A stretch of 64,000 nucleotides of DNA, taken from positions 62,001 to 126,000 of the forward strand of contig NZ_JOAN01000017.1 in the NCBI RefSeq assembly GCF_000718555.1, in the 5' to 3' direction. The position numbers were made by a program, and so were the translations under genes. Shown piece after piece: positions 51,759 through 59,908 of the stretch. Below the pieces are notes generated by a model. It was given only the letters and a program-made list of their open reading frames with translations. It was not told the origin of the DNA and did no database searches. Source of the DNA: Micromonospora chokoriensis. GTDB taxonomy: Bacteria > Actinomycetota > Actinomycetes > Mycobacteriales > Micromonosporaceae. Numbering within the stretch: position 1 is the stretch's first letter; every line of letters begins with the position of its first letter.

Positions 51759-52534
51759 CGTCGACCACGACGACGCCGCAGAGCGCGACCACCGCGGTCG
51801 CGCTCTCCGGCGTGACCAAGGTGTACGGGCGCGGAGCGAACGCCGTCCTGGCCCTGGACGGTGTCTCGCTGGACGTCGCGCCCGGCGAGTTCGTCTGCCT
51901 GGTCGGCGCGTCCGGCTGCGGCAAGAGCACCCTGCTCAACCTGGTGGCCGGGCTGGACCGGGTCAGCGGTGGGCAGATCACCCTGGCCGGCGACGCCAAC
52001 CCGGGCCTGATGTTCCAGGAGCCGGCGCTCTTTCCGTGGTTGACCGTCGACGCCAACGTGGAGGTCCCCCTCAAGCTGCGCCGACTGCCCCGGGCCCAGC
52101 GTCGCGAGCGGGTGGCCGAGCTGCTGCGGACGGTGCACCTGGCCGACTTCGGTCGCAAGCGCCCGCACGAACTCTCCGGCGGGATGCGGCAGCGGGTGGC
52201 GCTGGCCCGCACGCTGGCCCTGGACACGCCGGTGCTGCTGATGGACGAGCCGTTCGGCGCACTGGACGCGATGACCCGGGACATCCTGCACGACGAGCTG
52301 GAACGAATCTGGTCCGAGCGCAAGCTCTCGGTGCTCTTCGTGACGCACAACGTCCGCGAGGCGGCCCGGCTGGCCGACCGGATCATCCTGCTCTCCAGCC
52401 GACCCGGTCGGATCATCTACTCCACCGAGGTGAACATCCCGCGCCCTCGCCGGATCGACTCCCCCGAGGTCGCCGCCATCGCCGCCGAGGTCACCGAGCG
52501 GCTCCGTACGGAGGTGGGCCGCCATGGCCAGTGA
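51755..52534 (+). CDS. ssuB: Sulfonate ABC transporter, ATPase
   Basis: ABC ATPase of 259 aa. Walker A GASGCGKST at 51-59; Q-loop MFQEPALFPW near 86-95; signature LSGGMRQ at 140-146; Walker B LLMDEPFGALD at 161-171; switch His in FVTHNVREA. Belongs to the nitrate/sulfonate/taurine subfamily. Coupled at both ends: start overlaps ssuA by four bases and stop overlaps ssuC by eleven. Confidence 0.93.
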   Translation: MTSTTTTPQSATTAVALSGVTKVYGRGANAVLALDGVSLDVAPGEFVCLVGASGCGKSTLLNLVAGLDRVSGGQITLAGDANPGLMFQEPALFPWLTVDANVEVPLKLRRLPRAQRRERVAELLRTVHLADFGRKRPHELSGGMRQRVALARTLALDTPVLLMDEPFGALDAMTRDILHDELERIWSERKLSVLFVTHNVREAARLADRIILLSSRPGRIIYSTEVNIPRPRRIDSPEVAAIAAEVTERLRTEVGRHGQ

Positions 52535-53408
52535 CACCCTCACCAGTTCGGCGCGTACCGACGCGGAGATCACCGGCCTCGACGCGCTGGAGATCGCCGG
52601 CCGGGACAAGGAGGTCTCTCGGGGTGCCCGAATCTGGGCGGCCACCTGGCCCAAGCTCGCCGCGCTGGTCATCGCCATCGCCGCCTGGCAGCTCGTGGTC
52701 TGGTCCGGTTGGAAGCCGCCGTACTCGCTGCCGGGCCCGCTGGAGGTCGGCCGCGAGTTGGCGGCCCAGGCCCAGGGCCCGCAGCTCTGGGACGGCCTGG
52801 TCACCACGCTGCGCCGGGCTGCCGTCGGGTACGTCTTCTCGGTCGCCGTCGGCCTGCTGCTGGGCCTCGCGGTGGCCCGGTCCACGGTGCTGCGCGCCGC
52901 CATCGGCTCGATGATCACCGCCCTGCAGACCATGCCGTCGATCGCCTGGTTCCCGCTGGCCATCCTGCTCTTCGAGCTGAGCGAGAAGGCGATCTTCTTC
53001 GTGGTGGTGCTCGGCGCGGCACCGTCCATCGCCAACGGAGTGATTTCCGGTGTGGACTACGTGCCGCCGCTACTGCTGCGCGCCGGCCGCAATCTGGGTG
53101 CCCGAGGGCTCAACCTCTACCGGTACGTCATCGCGCCGGCTGCCCTGCCGGCGATCGTCGCCGGACTCAAGCAGGGGTGGGCGTTCTCCTGGCGCAGCCT
53201 GATGGCCGGTGAGCTGCTCGTGGTCGGCATCTCGCAGACCTCGCTCGGCGCCCAACTCACCTACTCCCGAGAGCTTTCCGACGCGCCCTGGCTGCTCTCC
53301 ACGATGATCGTCATCCTGGTCGTCGGCTTGGGCGTGGACGCCGCGTTCGGTGCGGCGGACAAGGCGATCCGGCGGCGCTGGGGCGTACTCGATCAGGCGG
53401 GCAACTGA
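52524..53408 (+). CDS. ssuC: Sulfonate ABC transporter, permease
   Basis: Permease of 294 aa with about six helices: WPKLAALVIAIAAWQLVVW, VGYVFSVAVGLLLGLAVARS, MPSIAWFPLAILLF and later segments. The cytoplasmic EAA loop that docks with the ATPase lies at RAGRNLGARGLNLYRYVIAPAALPAIVAGLKQGWAFSWR. The N-terminal 40 residues are acidic and precede the first helix. Start overlaps ssuB; the regulator gene starts three bases after the stop. Confidence 0.92.
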   Translation: MASDTLTSSARTDAEITGLDALEIAGRDKEVSRGARIWAATWPKLAALVIAIAAWQLVVWSGWKPPYSLPGPLEVGRELAAQAQGPQLWDGLVTTLRRAAVGYVFSVAVGLLLGLAVARSTVLRAAIGSMITALQTMPSIAWFPLAILLFELSEKAIFFVVVLGAAPSIANGVISGVDYVPPLLLRAGRNLGARGLNLYRYVIAPAALPAIVAGLKQGWAFSWRSLMAGELLVVGISQTSLGAQLTYSRELSDAPWLLSTMIVILVVGLGVDAAFGAADKAIRRRWGVLDQAGN

Positions 53409-53411
53409 CCC

Positions 53412-53846
53412 GTGTACGTCTCCGCGCGCAGCGACTATGCGCTCCGGGCGATGCTCGCCGTCGCCGCCGGCAGTGGCGGCGACGGCGACAAGGTCGGCGA
53501 GTTGGTGAAGGCGGCCAGCCTGGCCGAGGTGCAGGACATCCCGCTCAGCTTCCTGCAGGGCATCCTGCTCGACCTGCGCCGTGCTGGTCTGCTACACAGC
53601 CATCGCGGCGCCGACGGCGGTTACGCGTTGACCCGCCCAGCCGACGAGATCACCGTCGGGGACGTGCTGCGCGCGGTCGGCGGCACGCTCACCACGGTGC
53701 GCGGCCTGCCGGCCGAGCGCGCCGGCTACCACGGAGTGGCCGCGGGGCTCACCGACGTGTGGCTGGCGGTGCACGGGGCGATCGCCACGGTGGTCGACAG
53801 CACCACCCTGGCCGACCTACTAACCCACGCCCCCACCACCTCTTGA
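53412..53846 (+). CDS. Rrf2-family transcriptional regulator, cysteine-free
   Basis: Winged-helix regulator of 144 aa beginning VYVSARSDYALRAMLAVAA (Rrf2 start), with recognition helix IPLSFLQGILLDLRRAGLLHSHRGADGGYAL. It contains no cysteine, so it is not an iron-sulfur sensor of IscR/NsrR/RsrR type but closer to the CymR style, which senses sulfur status through partner proteins. As the last gene of the ssuABC operon it is the obvious candidate to bind the two sites upstream of ssuA; this is inference. GTG 53412. Confidence 0.88.
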   Translation: MYVSARSDYALRAMLAVAAGSGGDGDKVGELVKAASLAEVQDIPLSFLQGILLDLRRAGLLHSHRGADGGYALTRPADEITVGDVLRAVGGTLTTVRGLPAERAGYHGVAAGLTDVWLAVHGAIATVVDSTTLADLLTHAPTTS

Positions 53847-53862
53847 GCAGCGGCAAAGGCGA

Positions 53863-53897
53863 TGTGGTCGGGTCGGTGCCCCGCCGACCCGACCACA
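53863..53897 (+). terminator. Terminator of the ssuABC-rrf2 operon
   Basis: 14-base perfect arms (TGTGGTCGGGTCGG and complement) with a seven-base loop, 17 bases after the regulator stop. Confidence 0.8.
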
Positions 53898-53956
53898 CCT
53901 CGTACCGATCCTGACCGGGCCTGCCCCTCCGCCTGCACCGGTCGGCCGGTCGCTGC

Positions 53957-54157
53957 TCAGCCCACGTGTGCGCCCGCCGAGCCGAGGCCCGGGTCGCCAG
54001 GACTGTGCAGCTCCACCAGACCGGCGGGTGCGTTACCCGCCGGGGTGGCGTGCCAGGGTGCGAAGGCCGCGACCATGGCGAGCAACAACCCGGCGAGCGC
54101 GACCGCGACCACCAGGATCAGTTCACGCAGCGCGCCCGAGCCGGCTTCGCCCGCCAT
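53957..54157 (-). CDS. Small single-span membrane protein
   Basis: Protein of 66 aa, ATG 54157 with GGGAGGGG six bases upstream. A short polar head (MAGEAGSGALRE), one helix (LILVVAVALAGLLLAMVAAFAPW), then 30 outside residues with Pro/Gly. Family not recognised. It stands alone between two terminators, and its strong ribosome-binding site is the main support. The 200 bases upstream, to the DEAD-box terminator, show nothing. Confidence 0.6.
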   Translation of the reverse strand: MAGEAGSGALRELILVVAVALAGLLLAMVAAFAPWHATPAGNAPAGLVELHSPGDPGLGSAGAHVG

Positions 54158-54353
54158 GGTCACCCCTCCCGTGCCGGGCCCCCCGCCCGGTGTCCCCCGT
54201 CGGTCAGCCTCGACCACGAGCGGGCCGGGCGCAGTCGGCCAGACGACCAAGCCGATGCTGATTACCGACTCAGACGAGTGGCCAGTGCGACGCGGCGGAC
54301 TGACCGGTCGGCGCGGCGGGTGGGCCGCACGGGCAGAACATCGCGTAGACGAA

Positions 54354-54387
54354 ACCGGCCCGCCCCGCAACAGCGGGACGGGCCGGT
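54354..54387 (-). terminator. Terminator of the DEAD-box helicase gene
   Basis: ACCGGCCCGCCCCGC and GCGGGACGGGCCGGT arms with loop AACA (one mismatch), 15 bases downstream of the helicase stop. Confidence 0.75.
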
Positions 54388-54401
54388 GAACGCGCAGAAG
54401 A

Positions 54402-55715
54402 TCAGACGGTACGGGGGCGACGCGGACGACGGGACCGACCCGACGCGCGATGCGCCGGCCGGGCGCCACCCTCGGTGGACGCACCACCGGCGGCACGGGC
54501 CCGAACAGCGGGAGCCGGCGGCGCGACGATGGTCACCGGCACACCGGACGGCTCGCGGGCACCGGTCACCCGGGCCAGCGACCCGTCACCCGGGCGCACC
54601 TGGACCGACTCGGGCCGGATGCCGGCGGTGGCCATCAGCCGGGACACGTCCCGGCGCTGCTCCGGCAGGACCAGGGTGACCACGGAGCCGGACTCGCCAG
54701 CGCGGGCGGTACGGCCGCCCCGGTGCAGGTAGTCCTTCGCCTCGGTCGGCGGGTCCACGTTGACCACCATGTCCAGGCCGTCCACGTGGATGCCCCGAGC
54801 CGCCACGTCGGTGGCGACCAGGGCGGTCACCTGGCCGTTGCGGAACTGCTCCAGGATGCGGGTGCGCTGCGGCTGGGACTTGCCGCCGTGCAGCGCGGCC
54901 GCGCGAACGCCCTTGGAGAGCAGCTGGCGGGCCAGCCGGTCGGCGCGGTGCTTGGTGCCCATGAACAGGATGGTGCGGCCCTCACGGGCGGCGATCCGGG
55001 TCAACGCGTCCGGCTTGTCGACAGCGTCGACGTGCAGCACGTGGTGGGTCATCGCGGTGACCGTCGCGGTGCCCGGATCCACCGAGTGAGTGACCGGGTT
55101 GCTCAGGAAGCGGCGGACCAGCCGGTCCACGCCGCCGTCCAGGGTCGCGGAGAACAGCATCCGCTGCCCCTGCGGCGCGACCTGCTCCAGCAGCTTGGTG
55201 ACCTGCGGCAAGAACCCCATGTCGGCCATCTGGTCGGCCTCGTCGAGCACGGTGATCTCGACCTGGTCGAGCCGGGCGTCGCCACGGTTGATCAGGTCGT
55301 GCAGCCGACCGGGGGTGGCGACGACCACCTCGGTGCCGGCGCGCAGAGCGTCCGCCTGCCGCTGCAACGACAGCCCGCCGACGATGGTGGCGCAGCGCAG
55401 CCCGACAGCGCGGGCGTACGGGGCCAGAGCGGTGGTGACCTGCTGAGCCAGCTCGCGGGTCGGCACCAGCACCAGCGCCAGCGGACGACCCGGCCGGGCC
55501 TTACGGCCGGCGGTGCGGGACAGCAGCGGAAGCCCGAAGGCGAGGGTCTTTCCGGAGCCGGTACGACCCCGGCCCAGCACATCCCGGCCAGCGAGCGAGT
55601 CGGGCAGCGTCGCCGACTGGATCGGGAACGGCTCGGTGATGCCCTGCGCGGTCAGCGCGGTGAGCAGTGCCGGTGCCAGACCGGTATGAGCGAAAGACGG
55701 AATAACTGTGGTCAT
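54402..55715 (-). CDS. DEAD-box RNA helicase
   Basis: RNA helicase of 437 aa. Q motif FPIQSATLPDSLAGRDVLGRG, Walker A GRTGSGKT, motif Ia PTRELAQQ, motif II VLDEADQMAD (DEAD), motif III SAT, motif V TDVAARGIHVDGLDMVVN and motif VI HRGGRTARAG, all intact. The C-terminal 60 residues are basic and Pro/Arg/Ala-rich (RASGRSRRPRRPRTV), an RNA-binding tail. ATG 55715. The gene follows cspA on the same strand, and the long leader between them contains a large hairpin. The cspA-helicase pair points to cold-shock or RNA-structure control. Confidence 0.93.
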   Translation of the reverse strand: MTTVIPSFAHTGLAPALLTALTAQGITEPFPIQSATLPDSLAGRDVLGRGRTGSGKTLAFGLPLLSRTAGRKARPGRPLALVLVPTRELAQQVTTALAPYARAVGLRCATIVGGLSLQRQADALRAGTEVVVATPGRLHDLINRGDARLDQVEITVLDEADQMADMGFLPQVTKLLEQVAPQGQRMLFSATLDGGVDRLVRRFLSNPVTHSVDPGTATVTAMTHHVLHVDAVDKPDALTRIAAREGRTILFMGTKHRADRLARQLLSKGVRAAALHGGKSQPQRTRILEQFRNGQVTALVATDVAARGIHVDGLDMVVNVDPPTEAKDYLHRGGRTARAGESGSVVTLVLPEQRRDVSRLMATAGIRPESVQVRPGDGSLARVTGAREPSGVPVTIVAPPAPAVRARAAGGASTEGGARPAHRASGRSRRPRRPRTV

Positions 55716-55825
55716 GCGGAAGCCTTCCTCGACGCGGCACGTGTCGAGGGAGGGCGCCGAAGTCGGCGCTGTCACCGGCGGAAAAAGGCCGCCAGGACTC
55801 ACAAGCACGAACCGAAGGGAGTACA

Positions 55826-55884
55826 GGCCGGCCCGCCGCCAGGCCGCTGCCTGCCGAAGCAGGCGAGGGCGGGGCGGGCCGGTC
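55826..55884 (-). promoter_or_regulatory. Large hairpin with UUCG-capped stem in the helicase leader
   Basis: On the minus strand an outer stem (GGCCGGCCCGCC with its complement, one wobble) encloses a perfect GCCTGC-TTCG-GCAGGC tetraloop hairpin. It lies between cspA and the DEAD-box gene, about 110 bases before the helicase start, and could be the cspA terminator, an RNA-processing site, or a structure relevant to cold regulation. Confidence 0.6.
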
Positions 55885-55937
55885 CCGTCACCGTCACACC
55901 CGGAGGGCGCGACAGGTAATGCTGACCGATCCGAAGA

Positions 55938-56141
55938 TCAGAGCGGGCGGATGTTCTCCGCCTGCGGGCCCTTCTGACCCTGGGTCACCTCGAACTCGAC
56001 CCGCTGGTTCTCGTCCAGGCTCCGGTAGCCGGAGGACTGGATCGCCGAGAAGTGGGCGAAGACGTCGGCGCCGCCGCCGTCCGGGGTGATGAAGCCGAAG
56101 CCCTTGTCAGCGTTGAACCACTTCACGGTGCCAATAGCCAT
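55938..56141 (-). CDS. cspA: Cold-shock protein (CspA family)
   Basis: Single cold-shock domain of 67 aa. RNP1 is KGFGFITPD and RNP2 is VFAHFSAI; the start [18 protein letters not shown] is typical. ATG 56141 has AAGGAG ten bases upstream. The gap upstream is 226 bases and would give a long 5' UTR, common in cold-shock genes. Confidence 0.96.
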   Translation of the reverse strand: MAIGTVKWFNADKGFGFITPDGGGADVFAHFSAIQSSGYRSLDENQRVEFEVTQGQKGPQAENIRPL

Positions 56142-56314
56142 GTGTTTCGTCTCCTTGACGGAACGTCGGACGCGCACTTGTTGCGTGCCCGAAGAGGAGC
56201 GCTCCGCGCGGGGATGCGCGAATCGCCTGTCGCTTCTGGTCGCCCCGCCCGGAGAACTCCGGACACAACAAAGAGCGCCTGGGGCCACAATCCCGCCAGG
56301 CGCACACAGAGTCT

Positions 56315-56342
56315 CTGGTAACCAAAACTGCAACCCGGTCAA
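56315..56342 (-). promoter_or_regulatory. Candidate cspA promoter
   Basis: On the minus strand TTGACC (56342-56337), 16 bases, TACCAG (56320-56315). A second TTGACC is at 56371-56366 with TAGGTT 19 bases later. Either would start a 5' UTR of about 165-195 bases before cspA. The region just upstream contains CCATGG palindromes. Weak match at the -10. Confidence 0.35.
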
Positions 56343-56367
56343 CCTACCATGGTTTTCCCCGCCATGG

Positions 56368-59300
56368 TCAATGTTGGGCGGAATCCTCGGGCAACTGGGC
56401 GATCATGGCGGTGAGCCCCGTCACATCCAGCAGGTCAGCGGGCCGGACAGTCACCCCGTGCCGGACGTAATGGAACGCCGCGCCCACCCGGTCCACCGGC
56501 ACGCCGGCCAACTCTGCCCAGGCCAGCCGGTACACGGCCAGCTGCACGGCAGCCACCTCGGCCGCCGGGCCGGAGGGCTGGGCCCCGGTCTTCCAGTCGA
56601 CCACGTCGAACCGCCCACCCGGCCGGGCGAAGACCGCGTCCATCCGGCCCCGCACCACCACGCCCGCGATCACCGTGGCGAACGGCACCTCCACCTCCAC
56701 CGGGGCCCGATCGGCCCACTCGCTGGCCAGGAACCGCTCCTGAAGCTCGACCAGAGCCTCGTCCGGCGCGGCATCGGCGTCGGCAGCGCCCGGCAGCTCG
56801 TCCAGGTCCAGCAGGCGGTCGGCGCCGAAGCGCTGCTCCAACCAGGCGTGGAAGGCGGTGCCCCGGCGGGCGTACGGGTTGGGTTCGGCCGGCACCGGGC
56901 GACGCAGCGTGCGGGCCAGCGCCGCCGGATCGCGCCGCAACGCGACCAGCTGGGTCACGCTCAGCGCCCCGGGCAGAGCCACCTCGACCGCACCGGAGAG
57001 CCGGGTCAGCTCGGCGCGCTCGGCCAACAGCAGGTCCGCTTCGCGCTGCCAGCGCGCCACCTCCGGATCCACCACCGCTACCGGCTCAGCCTGCGACCCG
57101 ACCGGCGGCACCGGCTCGGCGAGTACCGGCCCGACCGGCCCGGGGAGGGCCGCAGCCGGACCGTCGGCCATCAGGCGGCGCACCAACCCGGCTGCCTCGG
57201 CCAAGGCTGGCCGGCGACCACCCAGCGGGTCGGCCGGCCACTCCGCGCGGAGCACCACCTCGGCCGTGGGGTTCGTCGCGTCGGGAGTCGGCTCCGGTGC
57301 CCACACGTCGATCAGATGCCCCGGCCCGCCGTCCAGGCAGGCGTCGTACACCTCCCGCAGGAAGACCGACGGACCTCGCGGCCGCTTCGTGCCCTCCCCC
57401 CACCAGTAACCGGAGCAGAGCAGCAGCCGACGCGGCCGGGTGACCGCCACGTACGTCAGTCGGCGTTCCTCCCGCTCGTCGTGGGCCCGCCACGCGTCGG
57501 TGAAGTCGGTCACCGCCCGCGCCACCGCCCGCTGGTCGGCCGCCTCGTCGAGCGCCAACTCGGGCAACCCGTCGGCGTCGCCGCGCAGCGGGAACGGCAG
57601 CACGCCCAGCCCGCCCAGCCAGTGGTCGGAGTTGCGGACCGGCCCCGGCCACAGCCCACGACTGAGCCCGGCCACCGCCACCACGTCCCACTCCAGACCC
57701 TTGGCGGCGTGCGCGGTGACCACCTGCACCGCGCCTTCCACCACCTCGACCTCGCCCGGCGCCAGGCCACGCTCCTCGTCCTCGGCGGCGGCCAGGTAGG
57801 ACAGGAAGCCGGACAGGGTCGCGCCGGGCGTCTCCCCGCTGAACCGGGCCGCCACGTCGCCGAGCGCGTCCAGGTGACCCCGGGCCAGGCCCGCGTCGCC
57901 AGCGCCGTCCCGCCCGGCCCGCACGGCGACCTCCACGTCCAGGCCGATGGTCCGCTCGATGTCCGCGATCAGGTCCGGCAACGCCTGGTCCAGGCGGTAG
58001 CGCAGCAGCGCCAACTCCCGGCCGTACGCACGCATCCGCGCGAACCCCTCCGCCGAGTACGCCTGCGCCGGCCCGAGGTCGGCCAGCGCCTCCACAAGCG
58101 TCGCCTCGTCCAGCAGGTCGGGGCTGATCTCGGCGGCCTCGTCGGCGGCCACCTGTCGCCGGGCGTTCGCGATGGCCCGAGCCCGTCGGTGCAACGCCAC
58201 CAGGTCACGCGGCCCGATCCGCCAACGGGCGCCGGTGAGCAGCCGCAGCAACGCGGCGCCATCGGTCGGGTCGGCCAGCACCCGCAGCGTGCAGACCACG
58301 TCGCGTACCTCGGGGGTGTCCAGCAGACCACCCAGCCCGACCACCTCGACCGGAAGACCGCGCTCGCGCAGCGCCGACTCGATCGCCGGGATCTGACTGC
58401 GGACCCGGACCAGCACGGCGGTCGTCGGACGCTGCGCCACCGGGATGTGCTCCGGGGCCGCGCCCGGCATCCGGGCCGCCCCACGCCAGGCGGCGAGCAC
58501 GCTGTCCGCGATCCACCCGGCCTCGTCGGCGTACGTGGGCAGCATCGCGCAGTGCACCGTGCCGCCGGCCGTGCCCCCCGGGCTGCGGTGCGGGATCGGG
58601 TCCCGGACGGTCAGCGCGGAGCGCAGCTCCGGCACCCGGGCACCCGCCGCGCGCAGCGGGGTGGAGAGCGCGTTCGCCACCCGGAGGATCTCCGGACGGT
58701 TGCGCCAACTCGTGGTGAGCCCCAACGCCGGGGCCGGCTCACCGTCGGCGCGGGCGAACTCGGTGGGGAACCGGTCCAGCGTGCCGGCGCTGGCCCCTCG
58801 CCAGCCGTAGATCGACTGGCACGGGTCGCCCACCGCGGTCACCGGGTGCCCGCCACCGAACAGCGCGTTGAGCAGCACCACCTGGGCGTGGCTGGTGTCC
58901 TGGTACTCGTCGAGCAGCACCGCCCGGAAGCGGCCTCGCTCGATCTCGCCGACCCCCGGGTGATCCCGGGCCACCCGGGCCGCCCGGGCGAGCTGGTCGG
59001 CGAAGTCCATCGCCTCGAAGTCCAGCTTGCGCCGGGCGTACGCCCGCACCAGCGGCAGCAGACGCAACCGGGTCTGCTGGAGGGTGAGCGCCTTGCGCAC
59101 GTCGGCGTAGACCCGACCCGGCCGAGACTGCACCTCGGCGAAGAACCGACCGGTCCAGGCCGCCAGGTCGTCCGGCGCGACCAGATGCTCGTCCAACTCC
59201 CCGGCGAGAGCCAGCACCGCGTCGGTGATGGTGCTCGGCATCCGGTCCACCTCGGACATGTCGCCGTCGTAGTTGCGCACCAGCAGGTCGACCAACTGCC

Positions 59301-59790
59301 AACGGGACGCCTCGGTGAGCAGCCGGGTGGATGGCTCGTAGCCAGCCCGCAGCCCGTGCTCGGTGACGATCCGCCCCGCGTACGAGTGGTAGGTGGAGAC
59401 GGTGGGCTCACCCGCGAGCGGATCGTCCAGCGGGTCGCGTCCCTGCCGGCCGAGGCGGCGGATCAACTGGTCGAGCCGGGTCCGTACCCGATGGGCCAGC
59501 TCGCCGGCCGCCTTGCGGGTGAAGGTCAGCCCGAGGATCTGCTCCGGCCGCACGTACGAGTTGGCCACCAGCCAGACCACCCGCGCGGCCATCGTCTCGG
59601 TCTTGCCCGACCCGGCGCCCGCGACCACCAGCAGCGGCTCCACCGGGGCGGCGATGATCGCCGCCTGCTCCCGGGTGGGTGCCGGCAACCGCAGCAGCTT
59701 GGCCAGCTCCACCGGCGTGTACCGAGGGCCGGAGTCCGCGAGCCGGGGCGTCGGCGCGGGACCCGCGCCGAACAGGGTGGGCTGGGTCAC
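56368..59790 (-). CDS. adnB: AdnB-like helicase-nuclease subunit
   Basis: Superfamily 1 helicase of 1,140 aa with a C-terminal RecB-type nuclease. Walker [15 protein letters not shown] is near residue 57-64; motif [61 protein letters not shown]. The nuclease has [28 protein letters not shown] and VVDWKTG...[11 protein letters not shown] (D-x-K type). In mycobacteria AdnB is the lead motor of the AdnAB end-resection machine. Its GTG start overlaps the stop of a 13-codon mini-ORF inside a tandem repeat downstream of adnA. Confidence 0.88.
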   Translation of the reverse strand: MTQPTLFGAGPAPTPRLADSGPRYTPVELAKLLRLPAPTREQAAIIAAPVEPLLVVAGAGSGKTETMAARVVWLVANSYVRPEQILGLTFTRKAAGELAHRVRTRLDQLIRRLGRQGRDPLDDPLAGEPTVSTYHSYAGRIVTEHGLRAGYEPSTRLLTEASRWQLVDLLVRNYDGDMSEVDRMPSTITDAVLALAGELDEHLVAPDDLAAWTGRFFAEVQSRPGRVYADVRKALTLQQTRLRLLPLVRAYARRKLDFEAMDFADQLARAARVARDHPGVGEIERGRFRAVLLDEYQDTSHAQVVLLNALFGGGHPVTAVGDPCQSIYGWRGASAGTLDRFPTEFARADGEPAPALGLTTSWRNRPEILRVANALSTPLRAAGARVPELRSALTVRDPIPHRSPGGTAGGTVHCAMLPTYADEAGWIADSVLAAWRGAARMPGAAPEHIPVAQRPTTAVLVRVRSQIPAIESALRERGLPVEVVGLGGLLDTPEVRDVVCTLRVLADPTDGAALLRLLTGARWRIGPRDLVALHRRARAIANARRQVAADEAAEISPDLLDEATLVEALADLGPAQAYSAEGFARMRAYGRELALLRYRLDQALPDLIADIERTIGLDVEVAVRAGRDGAGDAGLARGHLDALGDVAARFSGETPGATLSGFLSYLAAAEDEERGLAPGEVEVVEGAVQVVTAHAAKGLEWDVVAVAGLSRGLWPGPVRNSDHWLGGLGVLPFPLRGDADGLPELALDEAADQRAVARAVTDFTDAWRAHDEREERRLTYVAVTRPRRLLLCSGYWWGEGTKRPRGPSVFLREVYDACLDGGPGHLIDVWAPEPTPDATNPTAEVVLRAEWPADPLGGRRPALAEAAGLVRRLMADGPAAALPGPVGPVLAEPVPPVGSQAEPVAVVDPEVARWQREADLLLAERAELTRLSGAVEVALPGALSVTQLVALRRDPAALARTLRRPVPAEPNPYARRGTAFHAWLEQRFGADRLLDLDELPGAADADAAPDEALVELQERFLASEWADRAPVEVEVPFATVIAGVVVRGRMDAVFARPGGRFDVVDWKTGAQPSGPAAEVAAVQLAVYRLAWAELAGVPVDRVGAAFHYVRHGVTVRPADLLDVTGLTAMIAQLPEDSAQH

Positions 59791-59828
59791 TGTGTCATCT
59801 CAGTTCGGGACTGCGGGGCTCGCAACAT
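59787..59828 (-). CDS. Mini-ORF 2 (13 codons) coupled to adnB
   Basis: ATG 59828 with GAGGAG seven bases upstream; peptide [13 protein letters not shown]. Its TGA overlaps the adnB GTG (GTGA). Lies in repeat copy 59792-59849. Confidence 0.35.
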   Translation of the reverse strand: MLRAPQSRTEMTQ

Positions 59829-59908
59829 CGGCTCACTCCTCGCCCTCACCGTGTCATCTCAGTTCGGGACTGCGGGGCTCGCAACATCGGCTCACTCCTC
59901 GCCCTCAC
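59792..59908. repeat. Tandem duplication of 58 bases between adnA and adnB
   Basis: Identical copies at 59792-59849 and 59851-59908 separated by one base (period 59). They fill the entire gap from the adnA stop to the adnB start. Each copy contains a GAGGAG ribosome-binding site, an ATG and 12 shared codons. Confidence 0.92.
59846..59887 (-). CDS. Mini-ORF 1 (13 codons) after adnA
   Basis: ATG 59887 with GAGGAG seven bases upstream; peptide MLRAPQSRTEMTR. It stops a few bases before the next GAGGAG. Lies in repeat copy 59851-59908, which begins in the adnA stop codon. Confidence 0.35.
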   Translation of the reverse strand: MLRAPQSRTEMTR

